A DNA stretch of 64,000 nt from Pseudomonas tritici (GCF_014268275.3 NZ_CP077084.1:5383501-5447500); one strand, 5' to 3'. Shown: positions 28,501-37,705, counted from the stretch's first letter. A program made the numbers and translations. Notes: generated by a model from the letters alone, not told the origin.

Positions 28501-28530
28501 AGGCCAGTCCAATCACAGGGAAACCCCGCC

Positions 28531-29427
28531 ATGCACTTTGACCTGATCGACCTGCGCCTCTACCTGCACATCCTCGACACCGGCAACATTACCGCCGGCG
28601 CCGCCCGCAGCCATCTATCATTGGCCGCCGCCAGCGCTCGCATTCGCGCAATGGAGGCCTCACTGGGCATCGAATTCCTTGAACGTGGCCGCCGAGGCGT
28701 AACGCCAACACCTGCCGGCAAAGCATTGGCCCGCCACGCCCGCCTGCTCTTGCAACAGGCCGAGCACCTGCAACAGGACCTGGCGGAATACGCCAACGGC
28801 ATCAAAGGCCAGCTGCGCCTGCTGTGCAACACCACCGCCCTCAGCGAATACCTGCCCGAGCTGCTGGCGGACTTTTTGCGCGAGCACCCCAACCTCGATA
28901 TTGACCTGCAAGAGCTTCCGAGCCTGCGCATCACCCAGGCCTTGCGTCAGGGCACGGCGGACCTTGGGATCATTTCCGACGCCGTAGACACCCACGGCCT
29001 GCAGACCCTGGCGTTTCGTGACGATCCGCTGGTGCTGATCATGCCGCTGGATCATCCGCTGACGACGCAACACGTGAGCTTCATCGCCAGCCTGCAACAC
29101 GACTTCGTAGGCCTCGCCGCCAACAGCGCGCTGTCGGTGTACCTGGAAGAACAGGCGCTGCACGCAGGCTTTCGCTTGCAGACCCGCATCCGTGCCGAGG
29201 GTTTTGATGGCGTCATTCGCATGGTCGCCCGTGGCGCCGGCCTGGGTATCGTGCCCCAGGCCGCACTGGAGCGTGGGCAGCAAGAACGTCGCTTCAAGGC
29301 CCAACCGTTGCAAGAGGATTGGGCCTGCCGAAAGCTGCTGCTATGTGCGCGCTCGTTCGAACACCTGCCGGGCTACGCCAAAGCCTTGTTCGAGGCCTTG
29401 GCCCTGCCTTTGCGGAAAAACACGTAA
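28531..29427 (+). CDS. LysR-family transcriptional regulator
   Basis: A 298-residue LTTR: HTH in residues ~4-62 (LRLYLHILDTGNITAGAARS; HLSLAAASARIRAMEASLGI), then a LysR substrate-binding domain (KGQLRLLCNTTALSEYLPEL). The start at 28531 begins MHFDLIDLRLYLHIL as usual for the group; an in-frame extension to 28342 would run through the REPIN and is rejected. Divergent from the TauE exporter, which it may control. Its last 55 bases overlap the end of the convergent permease gene. Confidence 0.87.
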   Translation: MHFDLIDLRLYLHILDTGNITAGAARSHLSLAAASARIRAMEASLGIEFLERGRRGVTPTPAGKALARHARLLLQQAEHLQQDLAEYANGIKGQLRLLCNTTALSEYLPELLADFLREHPNLDIDLQELPSLRITQALRQGTADLGIISDAVDTHGLQTLAFRDDPLVLIMPLDHPLTTQHVSFIASLQHDFVGLAANSALSVYLEEQALHAGFRLQTRIRAEGFDGVIRMVARGAGLGIVPQAALERGQQERRFKAQPLQEDWACRKLLLCARSFEHLPGYAKALFEALALPLRKNT

Positions 29428-30779
29428 TATACCGCCGACAGAATCAATAGAAACGGCACACCAAACACCAGCGTCATCTTGAACGCCTCGGTGAAATAGG
29501 TGGTGATCATCACCGCGCCCATCAGCACCAGTCCCAGCAGGGTGCTGTACGGAAACAGCCGCAGCTGGAAGGATAACTTCGGCCCGCCGTGACGCTTGCG
29601 ATAGCGCCGGAAAAACAGGTGCGTGAGGAAGATCATGAACCAGGTGAAGATCGCGCCAAACATCGAAATCGCCATCATCAAGGTGAACGAACTTTCCGGG
29701 TACACCACATTGAGCAGCGTCGCCAGGGCGATGCCCGAGCTGGACAGCAACAACGCGTTCAACGGAATGCCGCTCTTACTCAAGGCGCCCATGGACGTGG
29801 GCGCAAAGCCGGCGCGGGACAAGCTGAACATCATGCGCGTGGTGATGTAGAGCTGGCTGTTCATGGCCGACAGCGCCGCAATCAGAATTACAAAATTCAT
29901 CACCCCGGTGGCGCCGGGAATGCCGATGGTCTGCATCACTGTGACGAATGGGCTTTGGGTTTGCCCGGCCTGGTTCCACGGCACGATGGCCAACATCAGC
30001 GCCAGGGTCAGCAGATAAAACACCACCAGGCGCACGATGGTGGCGCGGAAGGCTTTCTTCACTGCTTGTTCCGGGTCCGCCGCTTCACCGGCGGCCACCG
30101 CGATCATCTCCACGCTCAAGTAGCTGAAGATCGACACGATCACCGCGATCCACATGCCGCTCAAGCCATGGGGGAAAAAGCCGTCATGGGCCGTGTAGTG
30201 CTGCACGCCGTAGTCCGGGTTGCCGGAGCCGAACACCACGTACACCGCGAGAATAATGAAGCCGACGATGGCGCTGATCTTGATCGTCGAGAACCAGTAT
30301 TCGAAGTTGCCGAAGGTCTTCACGCTGATCGCGTTGAGCACAATCAGCACGCTGGAAAACGACACGATCCACACCCATTCCGGTACGTTGGCGAACCAGT
30401 ACTTCATGTACATCGCCACCGCCGTGACCTCGGCCCCCACCGCCAGCACAATCGCTGCCCAGTAGGCATACCGCACCAGAAAGCCCGCCAGCGGGCTGAT
30501 ATAGAACTCGGCGTAGGCGCCAAAGGAGCCCGAGGTGGAATGCGCCACGGTCATTTCCGCCAGACAGCCCATCAACAGCAAGGTGATCAGCGCGCCGATG
30601 GCGTAGCTCACCAGCACGCTGGGCCCGGCATAACCGATGGCGTAGGCGCTGCCCATGAACAGCCCGGTGCCGATGGCGCCACCGATGGCGATCATGCTCA
30701 TCTGGCCGGAAGTGAGCTGGCGCCGCAGGCCCAGTTCGCGGTGGGTGATCTCTGCAAAGCCGTTGTCTGGCGTAGTCAC
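29373..30779 (-). CDS. Amino acid permease, AroP/GABA-permease type (APC superfamily)
   Basis: A 468-residue, 12-helix proton symporter: SGQMSMIAIGGAIGTGLFMG (first helix with the APC substrate motif), EMTVAHSTSGSFGAYAEFYI, AAGEAADPEQAVKKAFRAT. It lies 137 bases downstream of kynU on the same strand, so it may bring in tryptophan, kynurenine or a related amino acid for that pathway, but the REPIN in between and the weak specificity of the family leave this open. Its 3' end overlaps the convergent LysR gene by 55 bases. Confidence 0.85.
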   Translation of the reverse strand: MTTPDNGFAEITHRELGLRRQLTSGQMSMIAIGGAIGTGLFMGSAYAIGYAGPSVLVSYAIGALITLLLMGCLAEMTVAHSTSGSFGAYAEFYISPLAGFLVRYAYWAAIVLAVGAEVTAVAMYMKYWFANVPEWVWIVSFSSVLIVLNAISVKTFGNFEYWFSTIKISAIVGFIILAVYVVFGSGNPDYGVQHYTAHDGFFPHGLSGMWIAVIVSIFSYLSVEMIAVAAGEAADPEQAVKKAFRATIVRLVVFYLLTLALMLAIVPWNQAGQTQSPFVTVMQTIGIPGATGVMNFVILIAALSAMNSQLYITTRMMFSLSRAGFAPTSMGALSKSGIPLNALLLSSSGIALATLLNVVYPESSFTLMMAISMFGAIFTWFMIFLTHLFFRRYRKRHGGPKLSFQLRLFPYSTLLGLVLMGAVMITTYFTEAFKMTLVFGVPFLLILSAVYYVFFRKGRAKASNKALA

Positions 30780-30826
30780 GTGGTGTGCCCCTTTATTATT
30801 GTGAGGGTTGTTGCTGGCGCTGAACC

Positions 30827-30900
30827 CTGTGGGAGCTGGCTTGCCTGCGATCGCGATGGTGAATTCACTGCCGTCATCGCAGGCAAGCCAGCTCCCACAT
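30827..30900. repeat. REPIN
   Basis: TGTGGGAGCTGGCTTGCCTG CGATCGC (from 30829) faces CATCGCAGGCAAGCCAGCTC CCACA (ending 30899), between kynU and the permease gene on the same strand. Confidence 0.92.
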
Positions 30901-30916
30901 TGGATTTGGGTTGTGC

Positions 30917-32167
30917 TTAAGTGACGCTGTTTCGGACTTTGTATTGCGGCTGGTCCCAGGTGTGGTTGTCGAGGATGTCGCCGAGGATTTCCACCGCATC
31001 GAATACCTCGGTAAAGCGGGTGTACAGCGGGGTAAAACCAAAGCGCATGATGCGCGGCTCACGGTAATCGCCGATCACTCCACGGGCGATCAAGGCCTGG
31101 ATCACTGCGTAGCCTTCGGGGTGTTCAAAGCTCACATGGCTGCCGCGCCTGGCGTGCTCACGCGGGGTGATCAGTGCCAGACCGTGGGCGCCGCAGCGGG
31201 CCTCGACCAGGGCGATAAACAGGTCAGTCAGGGCCAGGGATTTGCTGCGCAGACACGCCATGTCGGTTTGGGCAAAAATTTCCAGGCCGCATTCCACCAT
31301 GGCCAGCGAGGTAATCGGCTGGGTGCCGCACAAGTAACGCGCGATGCCTGCGCTCGGTGCGTAAGTCGTCTCCATGGCGAACTGGCGGTTGTGCCCGAAC
31401 CAGCCGGACAACGGCTGGCGCACCTCATCCACCAACGCCGGGTTGACCCATACAAACGCCTGGGAGCCCGGGCCACCGTTAAGGTATTTGTAGGTGCAGC
31501 CAATCGCATAGTCGGCACCGGCCTGATGCAGGTCGATGGGCACGGCACCTGCCGAATGCGCCAGGTCCCAGATACTCAACGCGCCACATTCATGGCTCAG
31601 GGCGGTCAGCGACTGCATGTCGTACATGTAGCCGGTCTTGTAGTTGACGTGGGTGAGCATCACCACCGCCACGTCCTCGTCGATGGCCTGGGGCAATTCG
31701 TCCGGGCTGTTTACCAGGCGCAGGGAATAACCTTGCTGCAGCAGCTCGGCCAGGCCCTCGGCGATGTACAAATCGGTAGGAAAGTTGCTCGCTTCGCTGA
31801 CGATCACTTTGCGATGAGGCTGGCGTTGACGTTGCACAGTCAACGCCGCGCTGAGCACCTTGAACAGGTTGATCGAGGTGGTATCGGTGATCACCACTTC
31901 GCCGTCATGCGCACCAATCAGCGGCGCCAGGCGGTTGCCCAGGCGCTGGGACAACTCCGCCCAACCGGCGCTGTTCCAGCTGCGAATCAGGCCATTGCCC
32001 CATTCTTCGGCAATCACCGCCTGCGCCCGCGCCAGCGCCGCCACCGGACGCGCGCCGAGGGAGTTGCCGTCGAGGTAGATCACGCCCTCAGGCAAGGCGA
32101 ACTGACGGCGCAACGGCGCCAACGGGTCCTGCGCATCGAGGGCTTGGCAATGGCTTCGGGTGGTCAT
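30917..32167 (-). CDS. kynU: Kynureninase
   Basis: A 416-residue PLP enzyme that cleaves L-kynurenine to anthranilate and alanine. [14 protein letters not shown] and the N-terminal [20 protein letters not shown] are diagnostic; [19 protein letters not shown] binds PLP phosphate; the Schiff-base lysine is in [15 protein letters not shown]. Divergent from kynR. Together with kynA and kynB 11 kb away it completes conversion of tryptophan to anthranilate, which antABC then uses. Confidence 0.96.
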   Translation of the reverse strand: MTTRSHCQALDAQDPLAPLRRQFALPEGVIYLDGNSLGARPVAALARAQAVIAEEWGNGLIRSWNSAGWAELSQRLGNRLAPLIGAHDGEVVITDTTSINLFKVLSAALTVQRQRQPHRKVIVSEASNFPTDLYIAEGLAELLQQGYSLRLVNSPDELPQAIDEDVAVVMLTHVNYKTGYMYDMQSLTALSHECGALSIWDLAHSAGAVPIDLHQAGADYAIGCTYKYLNGGPGSQAFVWVNPALVDEVRQPLSGWFGHNRQFAMETTYAPSAGIARYLCGTQPITSLAMVECGLEIFAQTDMACLRSKSLALTDLFIALVEARCGAHGLALITPREHARRGSHVSFEHPEGYAVIQALIARGVIGDYREPRIMRFGFTPLYTRFTEVFDAVEILGDILDNHTWDQPQYKVRNSVT

Positions 32168-32223
32168 GGGTTGTCCTGGTTTTTATAAGTGAGAATGGAC
32201 CAAATAATGAACGAAGTTTTAGA

Positions 32224-32235
32224 GAATTTTCGTGC
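32224..32235. promoter_or_regulatory. Motif shared by the kynU and kynB promoter regions
   Basis: GAATTTTCGTGC lies 57 bases before the kynU start. GAATTTTCTTGC lies 50 bases before the kynB start (43846-43857) in the same orientation. A common site for KynR is the simplest reading. Confidence 0.5.
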
Positions 32236-32269
32236 AAAGTGGTAGGTAACAGGCTAATTAAGCTGTAGG

Positions 32270-32281
32270 AAATTCGAATTT
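32270..32281. promoter_or_regulatory. Palindrome AAATTCGAATTT in the kynU-kynR intergenic region
   Basis: A perfect 12-base palindrome 31 bases before the kynR start and about 100 bases before kynU. Lrp/AsnC proteins bind AT-rich dyads, so it is a candidate autoregulatory KynR site. Confidence 0.5.
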
Positions 32282-32311
32282 AACCTCCAAACACGCGGAT
32301 TTATTCTAACC

Positions 32312-32785
32312 ATGATTCTCGACGCCACCGACCTGCGCCTCCTGCATTTCCTGCAACAGGACGGCCGTATCAGCAACCAGGAGCTGGCGGAAAAAGTTGC
32401 CTTGTCGCCTTCCGCCTGCCTGCGCCGTTTGCGCCTGTTGGAGAGTGAGGGAATCATCAGCGGCTACCGCGCAGTGCTGAATGCCGAGCAATTGGGAATC
32501 GAGCTGGAAGCCATCGTCCACCTGTCGTTACGCCAGGACGTGGAGGATTGGCATGAGACGTTTATCAAGAAGGTGCAGGGCTGGCCGGAAGTCGCCAGTG
32601 CCTATGTGATCACGGGCGCCAGCAACTATGTGCTGCGCGTGCAGGCGAGGAATCTGAAGCACTTTTCCGACTTTATCGTGAACCACTTGAACCGCACGGC
32701 GGGGGTGATGGATATCCGTTCGGAGATTGTGTTGCAGAAGATCAAGGATCGGGATGAGGTGCTGGATCTGGTCATCCGCAAATAG
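32312..32785 (+). CDS. kynR: Lrp/AsnC-family regulator of kynurenine pathway
   Basis: A 157-residue regulator with an N-terminal HTH (LLHFLQQDGRISNQELAEKV; SPSACLRRLRLLESEGIISG) and a C-terminal RAM/AsnC ligand domain (ELEAIVHLSLRQDVEDWHET). In P. aeruginosa the divergent Lrp-type KynR activates kyn genes in response to kynurenine; location next to kynU makes it the orthologue candidate. The start at 32312 follows a weak ribosome site. Confidence 0.9.
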   Translation: MILDATDLRLLHFLQQDGRISNQELAEKVALSPSACLRRLRLLESEGIISGYRAVLNAEQLGIELEAIVHLSLRQDVEDWHETFIKKVQGWPEVASAYVITGASNYVLRVQARNLKHFSDFIVNHLNRTAGVMDIRSEIVLQKIKDRDEVLDLVIRK

Positions 32786-32802
32786 CGCCAACCACAAAAC
32801 CC

Positions 32803-32874
32803 TGTGGAAGCTGGCTTGCCTGCGATAGCGATGGTGCATTCACCACCGCTATCGCAGGCAAGCCAGCGCCCACA
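32803..32874. repeat. REPIN
   Basis: TGTGGAAGCTGGCTTGCCTG CGATAGCG (from 32803) faces CGCTATCGCAGGCAAGCCAG CGCCCACA (ending 32874), between the converging kynR and catA. Confidence 0.9.
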
Positions 32875-32887
32875 TTTTTAACCGCGC

Positions 32888-33817
32888 TTAGTCTTCGAGG
32901 GCGCGTACGCGTTGCATGCGCTTTTGCTCTAACGGCGCGTCAGCCACCTGCAATTCAAAGTCAAAATCAATCTGCGCAAACCGCCCCTCCACGCCGAACT
33001 CCTGCGCCAGTTGCGGGTCGTCACTGAAGCGAATCTGCGCAATCAATTCATCCCGCGTGGCGTAGGCAAAATCATCATGCAGGTACGGGTCATCCGACAG
33101 GTTGATCTGCGTGGTCAGGTGCCGATGCCCCGGCGCCGAGATAAAGAAGTGGATATGCGCCGGCCGCTGTCCGTGACGCCCGAGTTGATCGAGCAGTTGC
33201 TGGGTCGGCCCGCTCGGCGGGCAACCGTACCCCGACGGCACGATGCTGCGAAAACGGTAGTTGCCCTGGGCATCGGTCTCGATGCGACGGCGCAGGTTGA
33301 ATTCGGATTGCGTCGGGTCGAACCACGAATACGTACCCCCGGTGTTGGCCTGCCACACATCCACAATCGCCCCCGCCAACGGCTTGCCATCGATGTCACG
33401 CACCTGCCCGCGCATGAACAGCGGCACCGCATCATCCTTGCCATCATCCAGCCGTGCCTCGTACTTCGACAACGGTGCCCCGGCCACGTACAACGGGCCT
33501 TCGATGGTGCGCGGGGTGCCGCCGGACTTGCCGGCCTCTTCATCGGCGGCGTCCATCAACAGGTCCAGGTAATGCTCCAGGCCCAACCCGGCGGCGAGTA
33601 AACCGGCTTCCTGGTTTTTGCCCAGCTCGTTGAGGTAGTTGACCGCTTTCCAGAACTCTTCCGGGGTCACCTCCAGGTCTTCGATGATGTTCACGGTGTC
33701 ACGCAGGAGCCGGTAGATCAGCGCTTTAGTGCGTGGATTGCCGCCGTCGTTAAGGTTGCCGCTGGCTTCTTCGAGAAACTGTTGGGCATGGGCAGTCTGG
33801 GACAGTCGGGTGGACAT
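32888..33817 (-). CDS. catA: Catechol 1,2-dioxygenase
   Basis: A 309-residue non-heme Fe(III) intradiol dioxygenase that opens catechol to cis,cis-muconate. Iron ligands are recognisable: the tyrosine of GPLYVAGAP, the tyrosine of SGYGCPPSGPTQ, and both histidines in RPAHIHFFISAPGH. The helical N-terminal linker domain for dimerisation is present. Last gene of catBCA, 41 bases after catC. Receives catechol from anthranilate (antABC). Confidence 0.96.
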   Translation of the reverse strand: MSTRLSQTAHAQQFLEEASGNLNDGGNPRTKALIYRLLRDTVNIIEDLEVTPEEFWKAVNYLNELGKNQEAGLLAAGLGLEHYLDLLMDAADEEAGKSGGTPRTIEGPLYVAGAPLSKYEARLDDGKDDAVPLFMRGQVRDIDGKPLAGAIVDVWQANTGGTYSWFDPTQSEFNLRRRIETDAQGNYRFRSIVPSGYGCPPSGPTQQLLDQLGRHGQRPAHIHFFISAPGHRHLTTQINLSDDPYLHDDFAYATRDELIAQIRFSDDPQLAQEFGVEGRFAQIDFDFELQVADAPLEQKRMQRVRALED

Positions 33818-33858
33818 GGTGCATTCCTCATCTTGTAGTTATTGGTTTGAACATCGGC

Positions 33859-34149
33859 CTAGCGGTCATCCTCATGGATCGACGAAGGGTGACGGCACAA
33901 GGCATTCACTTCGATAGCCATGTAGGGGTAAAGCGGCAGCTGCATCAGCAGGTCGTGCAGTTCCTGCACACTGTCGACGTCAAACACGCTGTAGTTGGCG
34001 TAGTGCCCGGCAATGCGCCACAGGTGGCGCCATTTGCCGTCTTGTTGCAGGCGTTGCGCCAAGGCTTTCTCATCGGCCTTGAGGCTGGCTGCACGTTCGG
34101 GGTTCATGTCGACGGGCAGGTTCACGGTCATTTTTACGTGGAACAACAT
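33859..34149 (-). CDS. catC: Muconolactone delta-isomerase
   Basis: A 96-residue protein beginning MLFHVKMTVNLPVDM, with RAASLKADEKALAQRLQQDG, WRHLWRIAGHYANYSVFDVD and LPLYPYMAIEV, diagnostic for CatC. It converts muconolactone to 3-oxoadipate enol-lactone. It sits between catB (12-base gap) and catA, the standard catBCA order. Confidence 0.97.
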   Translation of the reverse strand: MLFHVKMTVNLPVDMNPERAASLKADEKALAQRLQQDGKWRHLWRIAGHYANYSVFDVDSVQELHDLLMQLPLYPYMAIEVNALCRHPSSIHEDDR

Positions 34150-34161
34150 GGAAGACGCCTC

Positions 34162-35289
34162 TTAGTGTTTGTCACGACGGAAGAACGCCAGGCGCTCCTC
34201 ATCGATGGCCAGGCCCAGGCCCGGTGCGTTGGAGACATGCAGCTGAAAATCGCGATAAACCAGTGGCTCGGTGAGGATGTCTTCGGTCAGCAGCAACGGA
34301 CCGAACAGTTCGGTGTCCCACGCCAGTTTGTTCAGCGTGAGAAAGGCATGCGCAGAAGCCAGCGTGCCGATACCGCCCTCGAGCATGGTGCCGCCGTACA
34401 GGCCAATACCCGCCGCCTCGGCAATCGCAGCCGTGCGCAACACTGCGCGGGGGCCGCCGTTCTTGGCGATTTTAAGGGCGAACACCGACGCCGCGCCTTC
34501 GCGGGCCAGGTTGAAGGCATCCTCGACACACTCAATGGACTCATCGGCCATGATCGGCGCCGGGCTCGACAGGTTGAGCCGGGCCATGCCGCCACGGTTA
34601 TTGCGTGAGATCGGTTGTTCGATCAGGTCGACCCCGTTGTCGCCGAGCACCTTGCACGCCCGTAGTGCCACGGCTTCATCCCACGCCTGGTTGACGTCGA
34701 CACGCACACTGGCACGGTCGCCCAGGGCCTTTTTGATCGCGATCACATGGGCCAGGTCATGGCTGACTTCGCCCGCACCAATCTTCAATTTGAAGATGCG
34801 GTGGCGGCGCAGGTCGAGCATCTTTTCTGCCTCGGCAATGTCCTTTTCGGTGTTGCCGCTGGCCAGGGTCCAGGCCACCGGCAACGCGTCACGCACACGG
34901 CCGCCGAGCAACTCGCTGACCGGCAGGTTCAGGCGTTTGCCCAGCGCGTCGAGCAAGGCGCTTTCGATACCGGACTTGGCAAAGGTGTTGCCGCGAATGC
35001 TGCGTTCCAGGCGCAACATGGCCGCGTTGATATTGCTCGCGTCTTGGCCAATCAACAGCGGTGCGAAGTGGCGGTCGATGTTGACCTTGATGCTGTCGGG
35101 GCTTTCATTGCCGTAGCTCAGGCCGCCAATGGTAGTGGCTTCGCCGATGCCTTCGATACCGTCGGCGCAGCGCAGGCGGATGATCACCAGCGTCTGGTTT
35201 TGCATCGTGTGCATCGCCAACTTGTGCGGGCGAATGGTGGGGAGGTCGACGATGACGGTGTCGATCGACTCAATGGCGCAAATCGGCAT
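34162..35289 (-). CDS. catB: Muconate cycloisomerase I
   Basis: A 375-residue enolase-superfamily enzyme that lactonises cis,cis-muconate. The N-terminal lid starts MPICAIESIDTVIVDLPTIR. Lysine motif FKLKIGAGEV, VRVDVNQAWDE (metal aspartate), DLIEQPISRNNRGG (metal glutamate) and MADESIECVEDAFNLA (metal aspartate) are in order; KIAKNGGPRAV carries the later lysine. The start at 35289 is the family start; the longer open frame upstream is the antisense of catR. Divergent from catR. Confidence 0.96.
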   Translation of the reverse strand: MPICAIESIDTVIVDLPTIRPHKLAMHTMQNQTLVIIRLRCADGIEGIGEATTIGGLSYGNESPDSIKVNIDRHFAPLLIGQDASNINAAMLRLERSIRGNTFAKSGIESALLDALGKRLNLPVSELLGGRVRDALPVAWTLASGNTEKDIAEAEKMLDLRRHRIFKLKIGAGEVSHDLAHVIAIKKALGDRASVRVDVNQAWDEAVALRACKVLGDNGVDLIEQPISRNNRGGMARLNLSSPAPIMADESIECVEDAFNLAREGAASVFALKIAKNGGPRAVLRTAAIAEAAGIGLYGGTMLEGGIGTLASAHAFLTLNKLAWDTELFGPLLLTEDILTEPLVYRDFQLHVSNAPGLGLAIDEERLAFFRRDKH

Positions 35290-35375
35290 GGCTATACCCG
35301 TTGGGTTCTTTTTAGAGTTGCGCCGATTCTGTTCCGCATCTTTCGAGGCTTCCAATATAGAATTAGTCTCGACCA

Positions 35376-35390
35376 ATACCCTAAAGGTAT
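35376..35390. promoter_or_regulatory. CatR/CatM-type operator ATAC-N7-GTAT
   Basis: ATACCCTAAAGGTAT is an exact match to the ATAC-N7-GTAT site known for BenM/CatM and contains the T-N11-A LysR box. It lies between the divergent catB and catR genes, 13 bases before the catR start, where repression of catR itself is also possible. Confidence 0.8.
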
Positions 35391-35403
35391 GAAAGGAGCC
35401 GTC

Positions 35404-36279
35404 ATGGAACTGCGTCACTTGCGCTATTTCCAGGTGCTGGGAGAAACCTTGAACTTCACCCGCGCCGCCGAACGCCTGCACATCGCCCAGCCGCCGCTGA
35501 GTCGGCAGATCCAGCAATTGGAGGATGAGTTGGGCGTGATTTTGCTGGAGCGTGGCCGGCCGCTGCGGCTGACCGAGGCCGGGCGGTTCTTCTATGAGCA
35601 CGCCAATGTGCTGCTGGAGCAACTGAACAAAGTCTGCGACAACACGCGTCGCATCGGCCAGGGTGAAAAGACCTGGCTGGGTATCGGTTTTGCACCCTCG
35701 ACCTTGTACGGCGTGCTGCCTGAATTGATTCGGCGATTGCGCAGTCATGAGGCGCTGGAGCTGGAATTGGGGCTGTCGGAGATGACCACCTTGCAGCAGG
35801 TCGAGGCGCTCAAGGCCGGGCGGATTGATGTGGGGTTCGGACGGATTCGTATCGACGATCCGGCCATCGTCCAGCGTGTGCTGGTGGAGGAACGGCTGGT
35901 CGCCGTGTTGCCCGCCGGTCACCCCTTGCTGGGCGCGCCCGCCACCCTCACTCAGCTGGCCGCCGAGCCGTTTGTGCTTTACCCCGGCAACCCGCGCCCC
36001 AGCTATGCCGACCACGTGATTGCGCTGTTCGACGCCCATGGCTTGAGCCTCAAGGTGGCGCAGTGGACCAACGAATTGCAGACCGCTATCGGGCTGGTCG
36101 GCGCCGGGATGGGGGTGACGTTGGTGCCGGCTTCGGTGCAGGTGCTGCACCGGGCGGATATCGGCTATACGCCGATTGTGGAAGCCACGGCGACGTCGCC
36201 GATCATCCTCAGCCGACGGGTGAATGATCAGTCGCCGGGACTGAATCATTGCCTGCAACTGGTGGAAGAATTGATCTGA
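35404..36279 (+). CDS. catR: LysR-type activator of the cat operon
   Basis: A 291-residue LTTR beginning MELRHLRYFQVLGETLNFTR; the HTH RLHIAQPPLSRQIQQLEDEL is the CatR/BenM/CatM form, and the effector domain (~90-291) binds cis,cis-muconate in characterised members. ATG 35404 follows AAAGGAG; an earlier ATG at 35389 overlaps the operator and is unlikely. Divergent from catBCA, which it should activate. Confidence 0.93.
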   Translation: MELRHLRYFQVLGETLNFTRAAERLHIAQPPLSRQIQQLEDELGVILLERGRPLRLTEAGRFFYEHANVLLEQLNKVCDNTRRIGQGEKTWLGIGFAPSTLYGVLPELIRRLRSHEALELELGLSEMTTLQQVEALKAGRIDVGFGRIRIDDPAIVQRVLVEERLVAVLPAGHPLLGAPATLTQLAAEPFVLYPGNPRPSYADHVIALFDAHGLSLKVAQWTNELQTAIGLVGAGMGVTLVPASVQVLHRADIGYTPIVEATATSPIILSRRVNDQSPGLNHCLQLVEELI

Positions 36280-36304
36280 GCCCTCCCAAACACTGAGGAT
36301 CCAA

Positions 36305-36394
36305 TGTGGGAGCTGGCTTGCCTGCGATAGCGCTTGGTCAGTTGGCACATCTATCGGCTGGCCCACCGCTATCGCAGGCAAGCCAGCTCCCACA
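36305..36394. repeat. REPIN
   Basis: TGTGGGAGCTGGCTTGCCTG CGATAGCG (from 36305) faces CGCTATCGCAGGCAAGCCAG CTCCCACA (ending 36394), between converging catR and antR. Confidence 0.93.
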
Positions 36395-36412
36395 GTTTGA
36401 TCTTCATTGTCT

Positions 36413-37393
36413 TCAGATACTGCGCATGCGCTTGCGCTGCTGGGTCTGGCTGGGGGATTCGTCGAACAGCTTTCGGTATTCGGCCGAAAATCGCCCCAGG
36501 TGGGTAAAGCCCCAGCCCAAGGCGATCTCGGAGATCGTACGGGTGGGGCCATGCTCGAGGATTTCTTGGCGCACGGCAGAAAGCCGGTATTTCTTCAAAT
36601 AAGCCATCGGCGACAGCGCGAAGTACTTACGAAACGCATCGAACAGCTTGAACCGCGACACCCCCGCAGCTGCTTCGAGGTCTTCAAGGTGCACGACTTC
36701 GCGAGCGTTGTCGTGGATGTACTGGCGCGCACGGATCAGGTAGTGCGGCAGTTTCACGCCCAATACGTCGCGCAGTTCTTCGGAGTAATTGTTCGGCTGG
36801 GCCAGAATCAGGCCCTTAATCAACGAACTTTCCAGGTCGCGGGTGAACGCAGCCTGCTCATACAACTCGCTGCCGTGTTCCAGCTCCGCAATGAAGTAAC
36901 GCGCCATGCGCCACCACGACGCTGAAGCGCCGTCCACCGCGTCCATCACCGACTCAAAGCGCAACGGCGCCTCAATCGGCCGATGCAGCAACCCTTCCAG
37001 GGACTCGCTCATCGCTGCGCGCGTGATCACCACCTGCAACTTGCGACAGTCACCGGAAATCGCCAGCACCTGGTGCTCGTTAGGCGAGATGATCACCCCT
37101 TGGTCACGGTTGGAACTCAGGCGCTCGCCGTTCTTGCTCAATTCCTGCTCGCCCACCAGCGGCAGGCTCAGGCTATAGCTGCTGAAATGCTCGGCGTCTT
37201 CGATGTCGATGGTCACGTCGGTGCCGTATTCGATCACGCCCAAGGTAGTGGCGCGCGACTTGAACACGTTGGCGCTGTGATGAAAACGCAGGCGTTCGGG
37301 CGTGGCGGTGGCCAGGCGATGGGGCCCGCAGATGCCGGACATCCAGCTGCGGGCGCCTTCCAGGTCGAAGCGTTGAATCGTTTGGCTGCTCAT
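36413..37393 (-). CDS. antR: AraC/XylS-family regulator of anthranilate dioxygenase
   Basis: A 326-residue regulator with an AraC-binding-like N-terminal half and a C-terminal HTH_18 domain (HLEDLEAAAGVSRFKLFDAF; LSPMAYLKKYRLSAVRQEIL; ISEIALGWGFTHLGRFSAEY). Placed divergently upstream of antABC with 312 bases between, matching P. aeruginosa AntR, which activates antABC in response to anthranilate. The upstream region contains GGATA direct repeats that fit XylS-type half-sites. Its ribosome site is weak. Confidence 0.92.
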   Translation of the reverse strand: MSSQTIQRFDLEGARSWMSGICGPHRLATATPERLRFHHSANVFKSRATTLGVIEYGTDVTIDIEDAEHFSSYSLSLPLVGEQELSKNGERLSSNRDQGVIISPNEHQVLAISGDCRKLQVVITRAAMSESLEGLLHRPIEAPLRFESVMDAVDGASASWWRMARYFIAELEHGSELYEQAAFTRDLESSLIKGLILAQPNNYSEELRDVLGVKLPHYLIRARQYIHDNAREVVHLEDLEAAAGVSRFKLFDAFRKYFALSPMAYLKKYRLSAVRQEILEHGPTRTISEIALGWGFTHLGRFSAEYRKLFDESPSQTQQRKRMRSI

Positions 37394-37705
37394 CAGGGTG
37401 CACCCACGGCGGTTAGGCTGTTGCGCGCTCTGGCGGCGCGTCGTTGTTGTTCGACAGCAAATAATGCGCCACGCCAGCGCAATGGCCAGCGAGTGGATAG
37501 CAATGGTCGATTAAGTGGATAAGACACCGACTTTTCCGACCATTGTCCAGCAAGACAGTAGCGCATTCCGTCACCGGCCTGCACCGGGTTGGGTATTTGC
37601 TGCCCAATTATCCGGCGCAGGTTCCCCCATTAAGCGGATAGCCCGCGCCCTGCCCCGCTGCCTCTAATGAACCACCGTTTAGCCCCAATCAAAAAGGTGC
37701 CTCCC
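37394..37705. promoter_or_regulatory. antR-antA divergent control region (312 bases)
   Basis: No gene is seen here. It holds GGATA copies at 37495-37499 and 37517-37521 (22 bases apart), in AGTGGATA contexts on the same helical face, and a third (AGCGGATA) at 37636-37640, 66 bases before antA. XylS-type regulators bind TGCA-N6-GGNTA half-sites about 21 bases apart, so these are candidate AntR sites. No clean sigma-70 promoter is visible for antA. Confidence 0.55.

Noticed and set aside
34162..36552. A 796-codon open frame extending catB upstream
   Set aside because: The extra N-terminal part is antisense to catR and lacks a ribosome site; CatB homologues start at 35289.
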